Assembly: GCA_922989275.2 (NCBI GenBank) | Contig: OV277862.1 | Location: 62,571,832-62,635,831 of the forward strand | Origin: Gari tellinella | Taxonomy: Eukaryota > Mollusca > Bivalvia > Cardiida > Psammobiidae | Length of the DNA: 64,000 nucleotides | Direction of reading: 5' to 3' | Shown: positions 49,779 to 60,030 of the stretch, piece by piece | Layout: every line of letters starts with the position of its first letter | How positions within the stretch are numbered: the first letter of the stretch is position 1 | Program-made: the position numbers and the translations under genes | The notes under the pieces: model-generated | Told to the model about the DNA's origin: nothing | Database searches by the model: none | Seen by the model: the letters and a program-made list of their open reading frames with translations, nothing else

Positions 49779-49996
49779 TACAGTGGATAAGATGTTATTC
49801 TCACATACGTATTTATTCTAAAAGTGTCATTTCCCTTGTAAACTGTTTGGAACCAGGACAGGCTCCCAACTGTTTGCCACTGAGATTCAACTAAATAGTA
49901 AGAGATTCTAAACAATATAGTTTCCTACATTACATTGCCTCTCGTTTTCGTTTCGTTTGCGTTTAAACGGGGAAGAATTACCTCTTCTCCTCTGTA
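49779..49996. mobile_element. CAGTGGAGAA MITE with collapsed hairpin
   Basis: TACAGTGGATAAGATGTTAT to CCTCTTCTCCTCTGTA. The hairpin (49837-49878) has lost its whole tip. Confidence 0.62.
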
Positions 49997-50100
49997 ATTT
50001 CATATGACTTCATGTATAGTTATTTTCATGCTTTCTTCATTAGTACTAATAGATCTACGTGTATTTAACTATTTTAATCTACAATATTGTAATCTAAGGT

Positions 50101-50290
50101 ATTTTCAAACAGATTGGATCCTTGACAGACACCGAGTACTTCGGTGTCTGATCACGGTCAAAACTATTTGACAATCGTACCAATAAATTTCTTCCGTCAA
50201 AAATTCTAATACAAAACGAAATGACAAAAAAGTTGCAGGCGACAATTTTTAAGCAGACAACAAAATGGCGACGAGAGAGAGTTGAACACA
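50101..50290. mobile_element. Hairpin-A MITE with altered tip
   Basis: Hairpin 50106-50171 has tip ACACCGAGTACTTCGGTGT, unlike the usual ACGCCGCG tip, yet still self-complementary. The right arm has GCAGACAACAAAATGGCGAC. Confidence 0.55.
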
Positions 50291-50374
50291 GTCATGACAA
50301 TGCACGTATATAGGTGCGGCATTGAAGAGTCTCATAATGGTTTCACGTTTCTAGGAGTGTGTTGCAAGCGTCTA

Positions 50375-50585
50375 ACCTTTCGTCTGCTACTCATGACCTT
50401 AATACACTTTTGCAAACAGTTTGGATCCAGATCAGACGCGGCGAAACGCCGCGTCTGATCTGGGTCCAAACTGTTTGCTCATTATATTTTGAATTCTGCA
50501 ACTAAAGTATCTTTTTAAATTTAATTTTTAACCAAAATAATGCAGACGACAAATTGATACAGACGGTGTTATAAGAGTTGAAGTG
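50375..50585. mobile_element. Hairpin-A MITE with reordered tip
   Basis: Hairpin 50412-50478 has tip ACGCGGCGAAACGCCGCGT and otherwise standard arms. Subterminal GCAGACGACAAATTG is present. Confidence 0.6.
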
Positions 50586-50687
50586 GTAATACCTGTGTAA
50601 AACAGTATCACTGTTAGAAATAGTCACGAAACAGATCAGTAGAAAATATGAGTCTTCTTTATTACATGAGAGAATCGCTTCTAAATG

Positions 50688-51137
50688 TTAACCCCATCAC
50701 TGCTATGACGTCATCAATTTTAAACACTTGTCGTCTGCTTTTATTTCTCATATTTAAATTTTAGTTTTTTTTACTTAAGAAATACAGAAATGAATGTCAA
50801 GCAGTTTGGATCCTGATCAGAGGCCGCTACAGTGGAGAAAACGTTATTCTTTCCCAATAAACGCGTTTACGCTAAAACTATTATTTTCACTGCAAACAGC
50901 TTGGAGCCAGATCAGACGCCGGGTAACCCGGCGTCTGATCAGGCTCCAAACTGTTTGCCACCAAGATAAAGATGAATTATCAGAATTGTCAAAAAGTTGT
51001 ACTTTTCTACGTTTTAGTGTTTTGCGTTTGTGTACGTTTGCGTTTAAACAGAATAACAGATTCTCCACTGTATACGCGGCGTTTGATCAGGATCCAAACT
51101 GTTGTTTTTACACGGGGTTAGGCTGTGAAGGTGTTAA
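50688..51137. mobile_element. Hairpin-A MITE split by a TA-type MITE at the hairpin tip
   Basis: TTAACCCCATCACTGCTATG and GGTGTTAA bound it. The hairpin arms GATCAGAGGCCGC and CGCGGCGTTTGATC are separated by the CAGTGGAGAA-type element 50828-51072. The next hairpin-A element starts at the same right TTAA (51134). Confidence 0.7.
50828..51072. mobile_element. CAGTGGAGAA MITE nested in a hairpin-A MITE
   Basis: TACAGTGGAGAAAACGTTAT on the left and AACAGATTCTCCACTGTA on the right, with TA duplicated. Its own hairpin (50892-50958) is of the hairpin-A type with tip GCCGGGTAACCCGGC. Confidence 0.75.
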
Positions 51138-51240
51138 CCCTTTCATCGCCTACAATTGTTATTCGGAAACAGTGTATACCCTGTTCAGATGCCCCGTGAC
51201 GCGGTGTCTGGTCATGACTGAAGCTGTTTGACACTCTTTA
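51134..51240. mobile_element. Degraded hairpin-A MITE
   Basis: TTAACCCTTTCATCGCCTAC begins it. Hairpin 51166-51232 is imperfect. It shares its left TTAA with the preceding element. Confidence 0.5.
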
Positions 51241-51243
51241 TAA

Positions 51244-51583
51244 TACAGTGTTCCCTCTCTACAACGGCCCTCCCAACAACGATTCCCTCCTTACAACGAC
51301 GATTGCCACTGTTCCCAAAACAATATAATTAGTCTAACCTTTTCACGGCTGCAATATACATGTAGTCTATTTAAAATTGTCGTCTGCTGTATTTCTCAAA
51401 TTTACATATGAGCCATTTTGACAGAAAAAAACAACATAATGACGAGTGGCAAACAGTTACGCGGCGTCTGATCTGGATTCAAGCTGTTTGCAAATGTAAC
51501 CAGTTTCCCTCTCTATAACGACTCCCTCCGACGTACATATTTTTGTCTCCCATTGGGTGTCGTTGTAGAGAGGGAGCACTGTA
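51244..51583. mobile_element. TA-flanked MITE (CAGTGTTCCCTCTCTACAACG type), half hairpin A
   Basis: TACAGTGTTCCCTCTCTACA on the left and GTAGAGAGGGAGCACTGTA on the right bound the copy. Its hairpin (51446-51493) has lost most of one arm: GCAAACAG joins straight to TTACGCGGCGTCTGATCTGG. Confidence 0.7.
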
Positions 51584-52026
51584 TTACTTTGGTCAATTTA
51601 TCTAAAATTTAAAAACTAAGAAATAAAAGCAGGCGACACTTGTTTAAAGCTGATGACGCTGTGATTAAACAAATGGACAGAGAAAAGTAAATGCAAATAT
51701 TGTTCAAGGAACTCTTTAAAGTTACTGAAAACTACATTGTGTATTTGCAGAAAAAAGAAAACACTCCAATAACAGCATTTTGGGGGCATTATTGTGTATA
51801 TGCGATTAAACAATTATGAAAGGTATAGAAACATATTCATAAAAAGTCACTGAATCTTAGTTTTGAAATTTTTTCCTATATATAGGTTTTTATACTGTGA
51901 CCTAAGACGGAGTAGAACTTTGTTTTATTATTCGCTACATATAACTGAAATAGTATACATGTATAATAAACCGTCAGATAAGAATGCCTTTGTGGTCGAG
52001 GTGGCTAAAGCGTCAGCTCAATTTGA

Positions 52027-53452
52027 ACCCTTTCATGATCAAATTTGTCGAGAGTAGTTTTACCCATTCACCGCAATAGTGTCGTCTGCTTCAATATTGT
52101 TGTCTGAATTGTCGAGAGTAGTTTTACCCGTTCACCGCAATAGTGTCGTCTGCTTCAATATTGTTGTCTGAATTATCGAGAGTAGTTTTACCCATTCACC
52201 GCAATAGTATCGTCTGCTTCAATATTGTTGTCTGAATTATCGAGAGTAGTTTTACCCATTCACCGCAATAGTGTCGTCTGCTTCAATATTGTTGTCTGAA
52301 TTATCGAGAGTAGTTTTACCCATTCACCGCAATAGTATCGTCCGCTTCAATATTGTTGTCTCAATTATCGAGAGTAGTTTTACCCATTCACCGCAATAGT
52401 GTCGTCTGCTTCAATATTGTTGTCTGAATTATCGAGAGTAGTTTTACCCGTTCACCGCAATAGTATCGTCTGCTTCAATATTGTTGTCTCAATTATCGAG
52501 AGTAGTTTTACCCATTCACCGCAATAGTATCGTCTGCTTCAATATTGTTGTCTGAATTATCGAGAGTAGTTTTACCCATTCACCGCAATAGTATCGTCTG
52601 CTTCAATATTGTTGTCTGAATTATCGAGAGTAGTTTTACCCATTTACCGCAATAGTATCGTCTGCTTCAATATTGTTGTCTCAATTATCGAGAGTAGTTT
52701 TACCCATTCACCGCAATAGTGTCGTCTGCATCAATATTGTTGTCTGAATTATCGAGAGTAGTTTTACCCATTCACCGCAATAGTATCGTCTGCTTCAATA
52801 TTGTTGTCTGAATTATCGAGAGTAGCTTTACCCATTCACCGCAATAGTATCGTCTGCTTCAATATTGTTGTCTCAATTATCGAGAGTAGTTTTACCCATT
52901 CACCGCAATAGTGTCGTCTGCTTCAATATTGTTGTCTGAATTATCGAGAGTAGTTTTACCCATTCACCGCAATAGTATCGTCTGCTTCAATATTGTTGTC
53001 TCAATTATCGAGAGTAGTTTTACCCATTCACCGCAATAGTGTCGTCTGCATCAATATTGTTGTCTGAATTATCGAGAGTAGCTTTACCCATTCACCGCAA
53101 TAGTATCGTCTGCTTCAATATTATTGTCTTAATTATCGAGAGTAGTTTTACCCATTCACCGCAATAGTATCGTCTGCTTCAATATTGTTGTCTGAATTAT
53201 CGAGAGTAGTTTTACCCATTCACCGCAATAGTATCGTCTGCTTCAATATTGTTGTCTTAATTATCGAGAGTAGTTTTACCCATTCACCGCAATAGTATCG
53301 TCCGCTTCAATATTGTTGTCTGAATTATCGTTTCAAAAGTAAATTTAAGGCAATATGACTGACGAAATATCGAAACGAATGTCTTGGGCAGTATGGATCC
53401 TGATCAGACGCCGCGTTACGTGGCGTATTATCAGGATCCAAATTGTTTGCAA
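52027..53452. mobile_element. Hairpin-A MITE with hugely expanded left arm
   Basis: The left end ACCCTTTCATGATCAAATTT leads into 20 copies of a 64-bp unit (52048-53328), then normal MITE sequence and the hairpin 53384-53450. Its right part runs into the 53453-55713 element. Confidence 0.7.
52048..53328. repeat. 64-bp minisatellite, 20 copies without indels
   Basis: TCGAGAGTAGTTTTACCCAT recurs at exact 64-base steps from 52048 to 53264. Each unit has CACCGCAATAGT(G/A)TCGTCTGC and TTCAATATTGTTGTCT. Only substitutions separate units. It is an internal amplification of a MITE arm. Confidence 0.9.
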
Positions 53453-54781
53453 ATGCGTAATTTAACGGTTACCTTGGTAACCCCCTGGTTATTTTCAACC
53501 CTACCCTATGTGTAAAAATGTGCTATAGCTTTGCTTCTTGGGGGGCTAGAGATATTAAACAAGTACTAAAAATAAAGTAGAGACACATTAATATTCATAA
53601 TTTTATACTCATAAATATTCATGACTGCGTTTGAAGTTGTTTTCTGATATTTGTAAGATAAAAAGGTGAAAAGTTTACGTTATTTCTATATTTTCTGTAC
53701 AAGTTTAAATGTTCTCATTAATATTCATAAGTATGAAAATTGGGTAAGTTCAAGCATAAGCTGGAAATAAAACCAAAATTTGTTTTATCTTCAATTTAGT
53801 ACTATTATCAGTTTTATACGTTTAGGACAAAAACTGGCTGTGATATGGACGATTTTGCAGGTATGTGTCATTATAAACATAAATTGGGAAGTTCCCATGG
53901 AACAAGAAAATATTTTTAAAACATAACTTACAGATACATGTAGTATTTTTCCTCAAGTTAAATATTTGTTTTCCGAGGATTTTTTCATCATTTTAAACTG
54001 CATTTGAAGTTATTTCCTGGTAATTGTATGCTTTAAATTGTAACATTTAAGTTATTTTTATATTTTCTCTACTATTTTTAATGTGCTCATAAATATTCAT
54101 GAGTATTCAAATTAGGTAACTTCAAATTAGAAGCTGAAAATAAAAACCACACTTTGTATTTTCTTCAATTTGGTACAAGAATATATGTTTAGGGCAAAAA
54201 CTGAGTGTGATGTGGGCGAGTATTGCAGGCACGGGCCATTAACACGCAAAATTGTGTCGTTCCCATGGAAACAATTAAAATAGTGATAAAATGTTTCTTA
54301 AATATTAATTATTTTCTTACGTTGAGTATTAGGTCATCATTTTAAACTGCATTTAAAACTGGTTGTTGATACTTGTAGGATAAAAGAGTGAACAATTTAG
54401 ATTATTTCTACATTGTTTCGACTTTTTATAATGTTAACATTAATATTTATGAATATGCAAATAAAATAATTAAAAGAAAATACTTGTAAGAAAACGCCCA
54501 ATGGCTTATCTCCAATTTGGTACCTATTTTATATATTGATGACAAAATGCGGCTGTGATGTGGGTGATTTTTCAGGTATGGATTATCATAACCGAAAATG
54601 GGGGTTACCATGGAAACGATTCAAATACACATATCCTTAAAATGTTTATTCATGAGTACATTCGCGATTTTGATTAAGTAGACCCTTTGGCACATTTTGG
54701 AACCCATGAACACACGTTAAGGTTGATACATATTAGTCCCTATTGTCCCCCCAGAGTAAATGCTGTAAGCGCCACCGCTCT

Positions 54782-55030
54782 TTAACCCTTTCCTCCCTGA
54801 AACCTCAAATGGACAATTCTATTTTTCAATTTAGTCTAGTCCATTTTTGACTTTTTAGGGTTGATTTTTACAAAATATGTCAAAATGACAAACAGTGACG
54901 ACCCTGATCAGAGGGCTCCTATGAGCCCTCTGATCTGGGTCTCTACTGTTTGCATAGGACAAGTGTTCTATTCACATGTACACTGTTTTCAAAGGACGCC
55001 AATATGCGGGACTAGGGCTCAAAGGGTTAA
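54782..55030. mobile_element. Hairpin-B MITE, TTAA type, nested
   Basis: TTAACCCTTTCCTCCCTGAA to CTCAAAGGGTTAA. Hairpin 54889-54953, tip GGGCTCCTATGAGCCC. Nested in 53453-55713. Confidence 0.74.
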
Positions 55031-55349
55031 GGACATTATGGTGAGGGGGGGGGGAGTGTTTCGCATAAAAAGACATGGCTACGAAATGAATATTAATGCT
55101 TGAAATATGCACAAATATATCTAAAGCCGGTTTCTCTGTTCCAATTTAATAAAAGAATGGGGTTTGTCGTATTAATAAAGGGTCAGATACAAAATGCTGT
55201 TAAATGTATGCCTATTTGAACAAATTCGTTACGTTGTATATATTATGCCAATTAGCTTAATTATACATGCAAACCAAAAATTTTCTGGAACCAAACATTG
55301 TTTATTTTCTTTGTAAAATCTGTTTGAAACATTTTAGCCTATTTTTAAG

Positions 55350-55400
55350 AACAACAACAACAACAACAAATATTTTATTTCCACAACTTGTACATAGTAC
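55350..55400 (-). repeat. Retroelement 3' end with (TTG)n tail
   Basis: On the minus strand GTGGAAATAAAATATTTGTTG runs into repeated TTG. It is nested in the 53453-55713 element. Confidence 0.35.
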
Positions 55401-56108
55401 CTCGTTGCATTTTTAAGAGATATTGTGTATAAGAGATAGTGTGTATAAATATGCCTCTAGGACAAAACGACATGCTTGATTTTCATGGTTTTCCGCTTCA
55501 TTTTGACTATCTCATGAATATTCATAATTATATAATTATGAATATCAATGAAGTTATATTTCACCTTAACGGCCTGTGTCTCTACTTTATTTTAGTACTT
55601 GTGTAATATCTCTTAGACTAGCTCCCCCAGAAGTAAAGTTATAGCCCATTTTACACATAGGGTAGGTTTGAAAATTACCAGGGGGTTACCATGGTAACCG
55701 TTAAATTACGCATAGCAGTGACAAAATAAAGTTTTGGAACATCCTAAAATATCGTGAAGAAGACTCCAACGAACAAGTTGATACCTTTTAAAAAAAAGTC
55801 TAGAGGGGGTGCACGGTAGGTATTACTGCGACCCAGCCTAGTAGGAAACAGGTGAGTTTGTTTTGTCCTAATAATGTAATAGTTGTAGAAATAATTAGAT
55901 ACATGTATATAAAATAATCAAATTAGCATATCCAAATTTGAACAAATCCATAACTTTGAGATTCTATCATTTAAAAGATAGAAGAATCCATGCAATGACC
56001 TTCAGATAATTTATCACCCTACATACCACAGCGTAGTGATATGTATTATGCTCATGAATATGAATTCAAGTATCAATAAGGTGCGAGAATAAGAAGGTAT
56101 GGGCATCC

Positions 56109-56299
56109 TTAACTCTTTGCATGCTAGCGGCGGATAAATCTGCCACAGCGATTACCTTTGCAAACAGTTTGGATCCAGATGAGACGCCGCGTAACGCTCA
56201 TCAGGAGCCAAGGTGTTTGCCATTCTGACCCTGAATTTTAGAAAGTTGCAGACGACAATTGTTGCAGACGAAAAAAATACCCAGCATGCAAAGAGTTAA
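56109..56299. mobile_element. Hairpin-A MITE with ACTCTTTGCATGCT ends
   Basis: TTAACTCTTTGCATGCTAGC and CAGCATGCAAAGAGTTAA form clean inverted ends. Hairpin 56158-56220 is degraded on one side. A solo right end of the same kind lies at 18543-18592. Confidence 0.7.
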
Positions 56300-56309
56300 G
56301 CACAGGTCG

Positions 56310-56425
56310 GACCCAGTTTGGGAAATATAGACTGATTTGCGCAGTTCTAATTTACACATACCTGACAGACCCAGCTTGGGAAATATAGACTGATTTGCGC
56401 AGTTCTAATTTACACATACCTGACA
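56310..56425. repeat. 58-bp tandem duplication
   Basis: Two units beginning GACCCAGTTTGGGAAATATA differ by one base at the start. They separate two MITEs. Confidence 0.85.
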
Positions 56426-56668
56426 GGTTATTCTTTCCAAGTAAACGCGTTTGTGATAAAGCCAATTACAATTATGTTTCCTACAAATAGGTTGGAATCA
56501 GATCAGACGCCGGGTTACCATGCGTCCGATCAGGCTCCAACCTGCTTACCACTCAGAAATAAATATTCAGAGGTTTCAAAAAATTGCCAATTTTCTACAT
56601 CGTATTGCAATTGCGTTTCGTTCAGTTTCTTTTAAACAGGAAAGAATAACGTCCTCTCCGCTGAATTT
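56425..56668. mobile_element. CAGTGGAGAA MITE, left terminus missing
   Basis: Left starts CAGGTTATTCTTTCCAAG without the terminal repeat; right AACGTCCTCTCCGCTGA. Hairpin 56484-56550. Confidence 0.58.
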
Positions 56669-56728
56669 CTATTATGAGTAAAATTAACGCTCGTATCAAG
56701 TCTATATGTATTTTATTGAAACTTGATA

Positions 56729-56935
56729 TACAGTAAAACCTCTCTATTACTACCACTAAAAAGAAGGCTAATTGTCTGTATAAAAGACAGGTGACAGCGT
56801 AAAGCAAGGTGACGGTGAAACAGAAAGCTCCCAAAGGAGCTTTCTGACTCACTGTCACCTTGCTTTAAGCTGTCATAAACACCCAATAATTAACCAAATT
56901 TTGGGGCCGTAATAGATCTAGAGAGGGTTTACATG
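56729..56935. mobile_element. CAGTAAAACCTC MITE with hairpin D
   Basis: TACAGTAAAACCTCTCTATT on the left; the right end is decayed (GTAATAGATCTAGAGAGGGT). Hairpin 56800-56870, tip AAAGCTCCCAAAGGAGCTTT. Confidence 0.68.
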
Positions 56936-56939
56936 TACA

Positions 56940-57600
56940 TGTGGCGTGATTTGGAAAAGCATTGACTTTGTTTGTTAAGAGACAGCTAGAATTGCTCAGC
57001 ATGGGATATATGGAGGCTTGATTTGTGCTAACATTTCCTTAGTTACCGACTAAACAGCATAATAGTTTTGTTTTTGTTTTTCATACTCGACATATCGCCC
57101 ATAAGTTTTAAATGCTTACCTAAGATAGTTATTTAGATATACTTTCTTACAAAAACAACCGTTACGCAGAATAGTGGACACGCAGGTGGCCCACTTGCTC
57201 TCATTTTCGAGCATTAAAATAAGAAGGGCATTTTTACATAACTTGTAATAACTTTTTTTTCTGGACAGATATCGTTCCTGTGCAAACGGCCTGTGTTAGC
57301 TTAAACATTTTCCTTTATGATGAAATTGTTTTGAAAAAATATTTTAATAAGATTTTGGTCCTTTTTTAAGTTTAAAAAGACACCTCTAAATCACATTAAA
57401 CAAAGAGTAAAATGCTGAAAATAAGCCTCGACACGGATAATATAACACGACCTTGTGCATTTATACAAATCGATATCAATTCTGTGCAAACGGGCTCGTA
57501 TACTTGACTATTTGTTCTTTCTTTTGATATAAATTTAAGAATTGTAAGTTAATGTTAATTTGGTCCTTTTTCAAATTGAAAATAAAATTAATATGTTCAA
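56940..57600. repeat. AT-rich region with weak 200-bp direct repeat
   Basis: TTCCTGTGCAAACGGCCTGT (57279) and TTCTGTGCAAACGGGCTCGT (57479) begin two loosely similar units that both reach TTTGGTCCTTTTT. Nothing else is seen. Confidence 0.4.
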
Positions 57601-57845
57601 AGAGTCGTCGGGAGTTTCCGTAAATACCGAGCGGTAAGAGCCGAACATTGACGGGCACGCAAGCTAGCGTAGGACAGTTTATCGATAATCTATCGGTGTC
57701 CACTATTCTGCCTAACGCCCTAACAAACCAACAAAAACGACGCAGACGACAGAGTGGCGACAATAGCTCGACTTTTCGAAAAGTTGAGCTAAACATGAAA
57801 ATGAAACAACAAATAAACATGATAAAAATAGCAAAAAAAATGTTT

Positions 57846-57925
57846 TGCTTTCGACGGGATTCGAACCTCTGACCTAATGTTTCACAATCCTATATACATT
57901 AACCACTGGGCCATACGACATGTTT
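57846..57925 (-). repeat. tRNA-like segment
   Basis: The minus strand shows TGGCCCAGTGGTTAATG and the B box GGTTCGAATCCC. It follows a GC-richer repeat (about 57600-57790) that has the small hairpin CGACTTTTCGAAAAGTTGAG. Confidence 0.4.
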
Positions 57926-57944
57926 CTTCACTTGTTTTTTAAAC

Positions 57945-58186
57945 CTTTCATGGTCAAATTATTCGGGAGAGTTTTACCCCTTCACCGCTTTATTGTCGTC
58001 TGCCTCATTATTGTTGTCTGCAAGACACGTTTCGAAGTTAGATTTAAGGTTGTATGACTGAATAAATATCGATAAGAGTGTCAAACGGTTTGGGTCCTGA
58101 TCAGACGCCGCGTTACGCGGCGTCTGATCAGGACCCAAACTGTTTGCAAACGCTCTTTAAAGCGTCGTTGAGAGTGAAAGGGTTAA
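57945..58186. mobile_element. Hairpin-A MITE with perfect hairpin
   Basis: Left ACCTTTCATGGTCAAATTAT, right GAGAGTGAAAGGGTTAA. Hairpin 58081-58147: arms TCAAACGGTTTGGGTCCTGA and TCAGACGCCGCG are almost fully complementary. Confidence 0.72.
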
Positions 58187-58540
58187 AGATACAAGTGGTA
58201 TTGTTCGACAATATTGACCTGACGTTGAACTTTATGCATGGATAAATTAAAAAGTGGTGACGCAGTATAAATCAATAATCGACATCGTGTCGTACACTGT
58301 CGGGAATGTTCGATACATAACGTAGATCGTGTTACATTTTTTTTTATATCTTATTTGGAGTAAAACTCCCACTTAGTTAAGCGATAAAAAAAATACGATT
58401 TTTGATTATGCTAGTATAATCGTAAAGCATCCTGTTGGGTTAAGATTTGGTTTTAAATCACGACAGATCCTCAATACCCTCACCTGCGATTAACGCCGCG
58501 GTTCACTATATATACCTAATTTGCAACCATTTGACGTATC

Positions 58541-58614
58541 GCATCTGCCATAGGCAGGGCGTTAGAGTGAATGATTTGTAATGGGGAGGTCCCGGGTTCG
58601 AATCCCGTATGAGG
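58541..58614 (+). repeat. tRNA-like segment
   Basis: A box-like GCAGGGCGTTAGAGTG is followed by the B box GGGTTCGAATCCCG at 58593-58606. The stem pairing is too poor to call a functional tRNA. Confidence 0.4.
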
Positions 58615-58767
58615 TAAATATTCATTTATTTTCATATTTTGTAAGTTTTAAAATTTATGTCATACATAAAATGCACGGGTGACACGTTCTTCTCATTGTC
58701 ACGTGTCATTGTATGCCACATCATACGTGTGATTATGTGTAGATATGATATTATATTGTTTAATAAT

Positions 58768-58880
58768 GAAATAGAAAAGAAAAAAAGAAGACAAAAGGAA
58801 AGAAAAAGAAAAGTAAAAAAAAGAAAAAGAAAGAAAAATAAGAAAGAAAGCGAGAGAAAAGAGGGGAAAATAGAAAAAAG
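58768..58880. repeat. AAAG-rich tract
   Basis: Purine-rich AAGAAA repeats lie between the two tRNA-like segments of the 58199-59138 element. Confidence 0.75.
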
Positions 58881-58884
58881 GATG

Positions 58885-58965
58885 ATGCACGGGTCTCGAA
58901 CCACTGGCCTTTTACGAAAAGATAATGTATAGTCGCCTTCCTTACCACTTGAGCTAACAACTTAT
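58885..58965 (-). repeat. tRNA-like segment
   Basis: On the minus strand TTAGCTCAAGTGGTAAGG resembles an A box and GGTTCGAGACCC a B box. It points against the + strand tRNA-like segment in the same inverted-repeat element. Confidence 0.4.
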
Positions 58966-59281
58966 CGATACGTTTGATAACCGGTCAATGCTATTTGTCT
59001 TTGTTTACCGGTTTCGGTACCATGTGCGTTCTCGTATAAATTCAACGAAGTGTCCCGAAGATATATTTAGAAATGAAACGAAGTGTGAAATTATGCTAAT
59101 AGAGGTCACCAACGTCAGGTCAATATTGTCGAACAATAGTATTCCCCACACTGTTACCTTCTGCTCGTAGTCTGTACGTTAGACAACTTAACCAAATGTG
59201 ATTTAGTACACGTTTTCAGGGCTGCGATAAGTTGACATGAAAAATATTTGCATTTTTTCAAGTGCGATTTTACGAATTATA

Positions 59282-59456
59282 CTTTACCCCATAGCCTTTT
59301 TCTTGTTTTGTTGACATGCGACTACTTAAAGCAGGCTGTAAGTAAAGCAGAATGTGCCTTAGGGCGCATTCTGCTTTACTTTCAGCCTGCTTTAAGCTAC
59401 TATGTATTGGGGGAAAATCCGGAGATTTAGGAAAATCCGGAGAAATGGCAGCCCTG
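59282..59456. mobile_element. Chimeric hairpin-C element
   Basis: The left arm is TTAA-type (TTTACCCCATAGCC), the right arm is CAGGGCTGCCAT-type (GGAGAAATGGCAGCCCTG). Hairpin 59326-59396 is almost perfect. Confidence 0.68.
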
Positions 59457-59459
59457 CGT

Positions 59460-60030
59460 TTTGGTGTACATTAAGAAGAACTTAGCTAAACTTGGTTTTG
59501 GTTTAAAAAGGCTTATCTAGTAGGCTCTGTCTGCAAGTCATTTATTCATCGTTATTTCTTTCCATTCCAAGTGTTGTTAGGTATTGCATTTGTTTTGGAG
59601 ACCTGAAGGGGGTTTTCGGCTTAGAGCCGTCAAAACAAAAAGAAGGAGTGTGTCTTTATATAAGAGTTCATTGCGAGGATAAGGTGTGTGGTTGTTTGCT
59701 CTTTTTGTTAGTAAACTGACAAAAAATAGTTTTGTTTCTTATTTGTTTCTGAGTTTTGCTCTCTACACGGTGGTTTCCATATTCCTCAGATTTAACTCCT
59801 GATTTAATATTTGTTCACGCAACTCTATATACCTTCACTCAACTCTATATACCTTTAGTTTATCCCTGTGTTTCGTTTCGATAGGATGCGACATAAAGAG
59901 GTTCTAGTATAAGTAATAGTCTGACATAAAACTAATTAAGACAGCTACGTTACAACCAGTGTAAATATTTTAAACATCTTATCTACATTAAGTTCTATTC
60001 TTTAGCTTGTAAACTATAATTCACTGAGCT
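59460..60030. other. No recognisable feature
   Basis: Unique-looking AT-rich sequence; no coding or repeat signal that I can support. Confidence 0.45.

Larger units (their letters stand above)
53453..55713. mobile_element. 2.26-kb element with about 145-bp inverted ends and internal triplication
   Basis: Both ends carry ATGCGTAATTTAACGGTTAC and stay inverted-repeat for about 145 bp, through a shared CAAGTACTAAAAATAAAGTA-like stretch. Inside, a unit of about 350-370 bp starting ACTGC(G/A)TTTGAAGTT recurs at about 53623, 53997 and 54346. No protein frame is seen. A hairpin-B MITE (54782-55030) and LINE-like 3' debris (about 55355) are nested. Confidence 0.65.
58199..59138. mobile_element. 940-bp inverted-repeat element carrying two tRNA-like segments
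   Basis: Ends are 30-bp inverted repeats TATTGTTCGACAATATTGAC plus CTGACGTTG. Inside are a tRNA-like segment on + (about 58541-58614) and one on - (about 58885-58965), separated by a purine-rich tract. No clear target duplication or protein is seen. Confidence 0.6.

Noticed and set aside
50794..51231. 145-codon frame at 50.8 kb
   Set aside because: It is a read-through of two nested MITE hairpins.
52048..53328. CRISPR-like array
   Set aside because: The 64-bp units are directly adjacent with no unique spacers, and the context is a eukaryotic MITE.
57476..57872. Overlapping frames around the GC-richer block at 57.6-57.8 kb
   Set aside because: The block has a repeat-like hairpin (CGACTTTTCGAAAAGTTGAG) and is followed by a tRNA-like segment, so a repeat is more likely than a gene.
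58632..58960. Phe/Leu-rich or Lys/Glu-rich frames
   Set aside because: They translate an AAAG-rich simple repeat.
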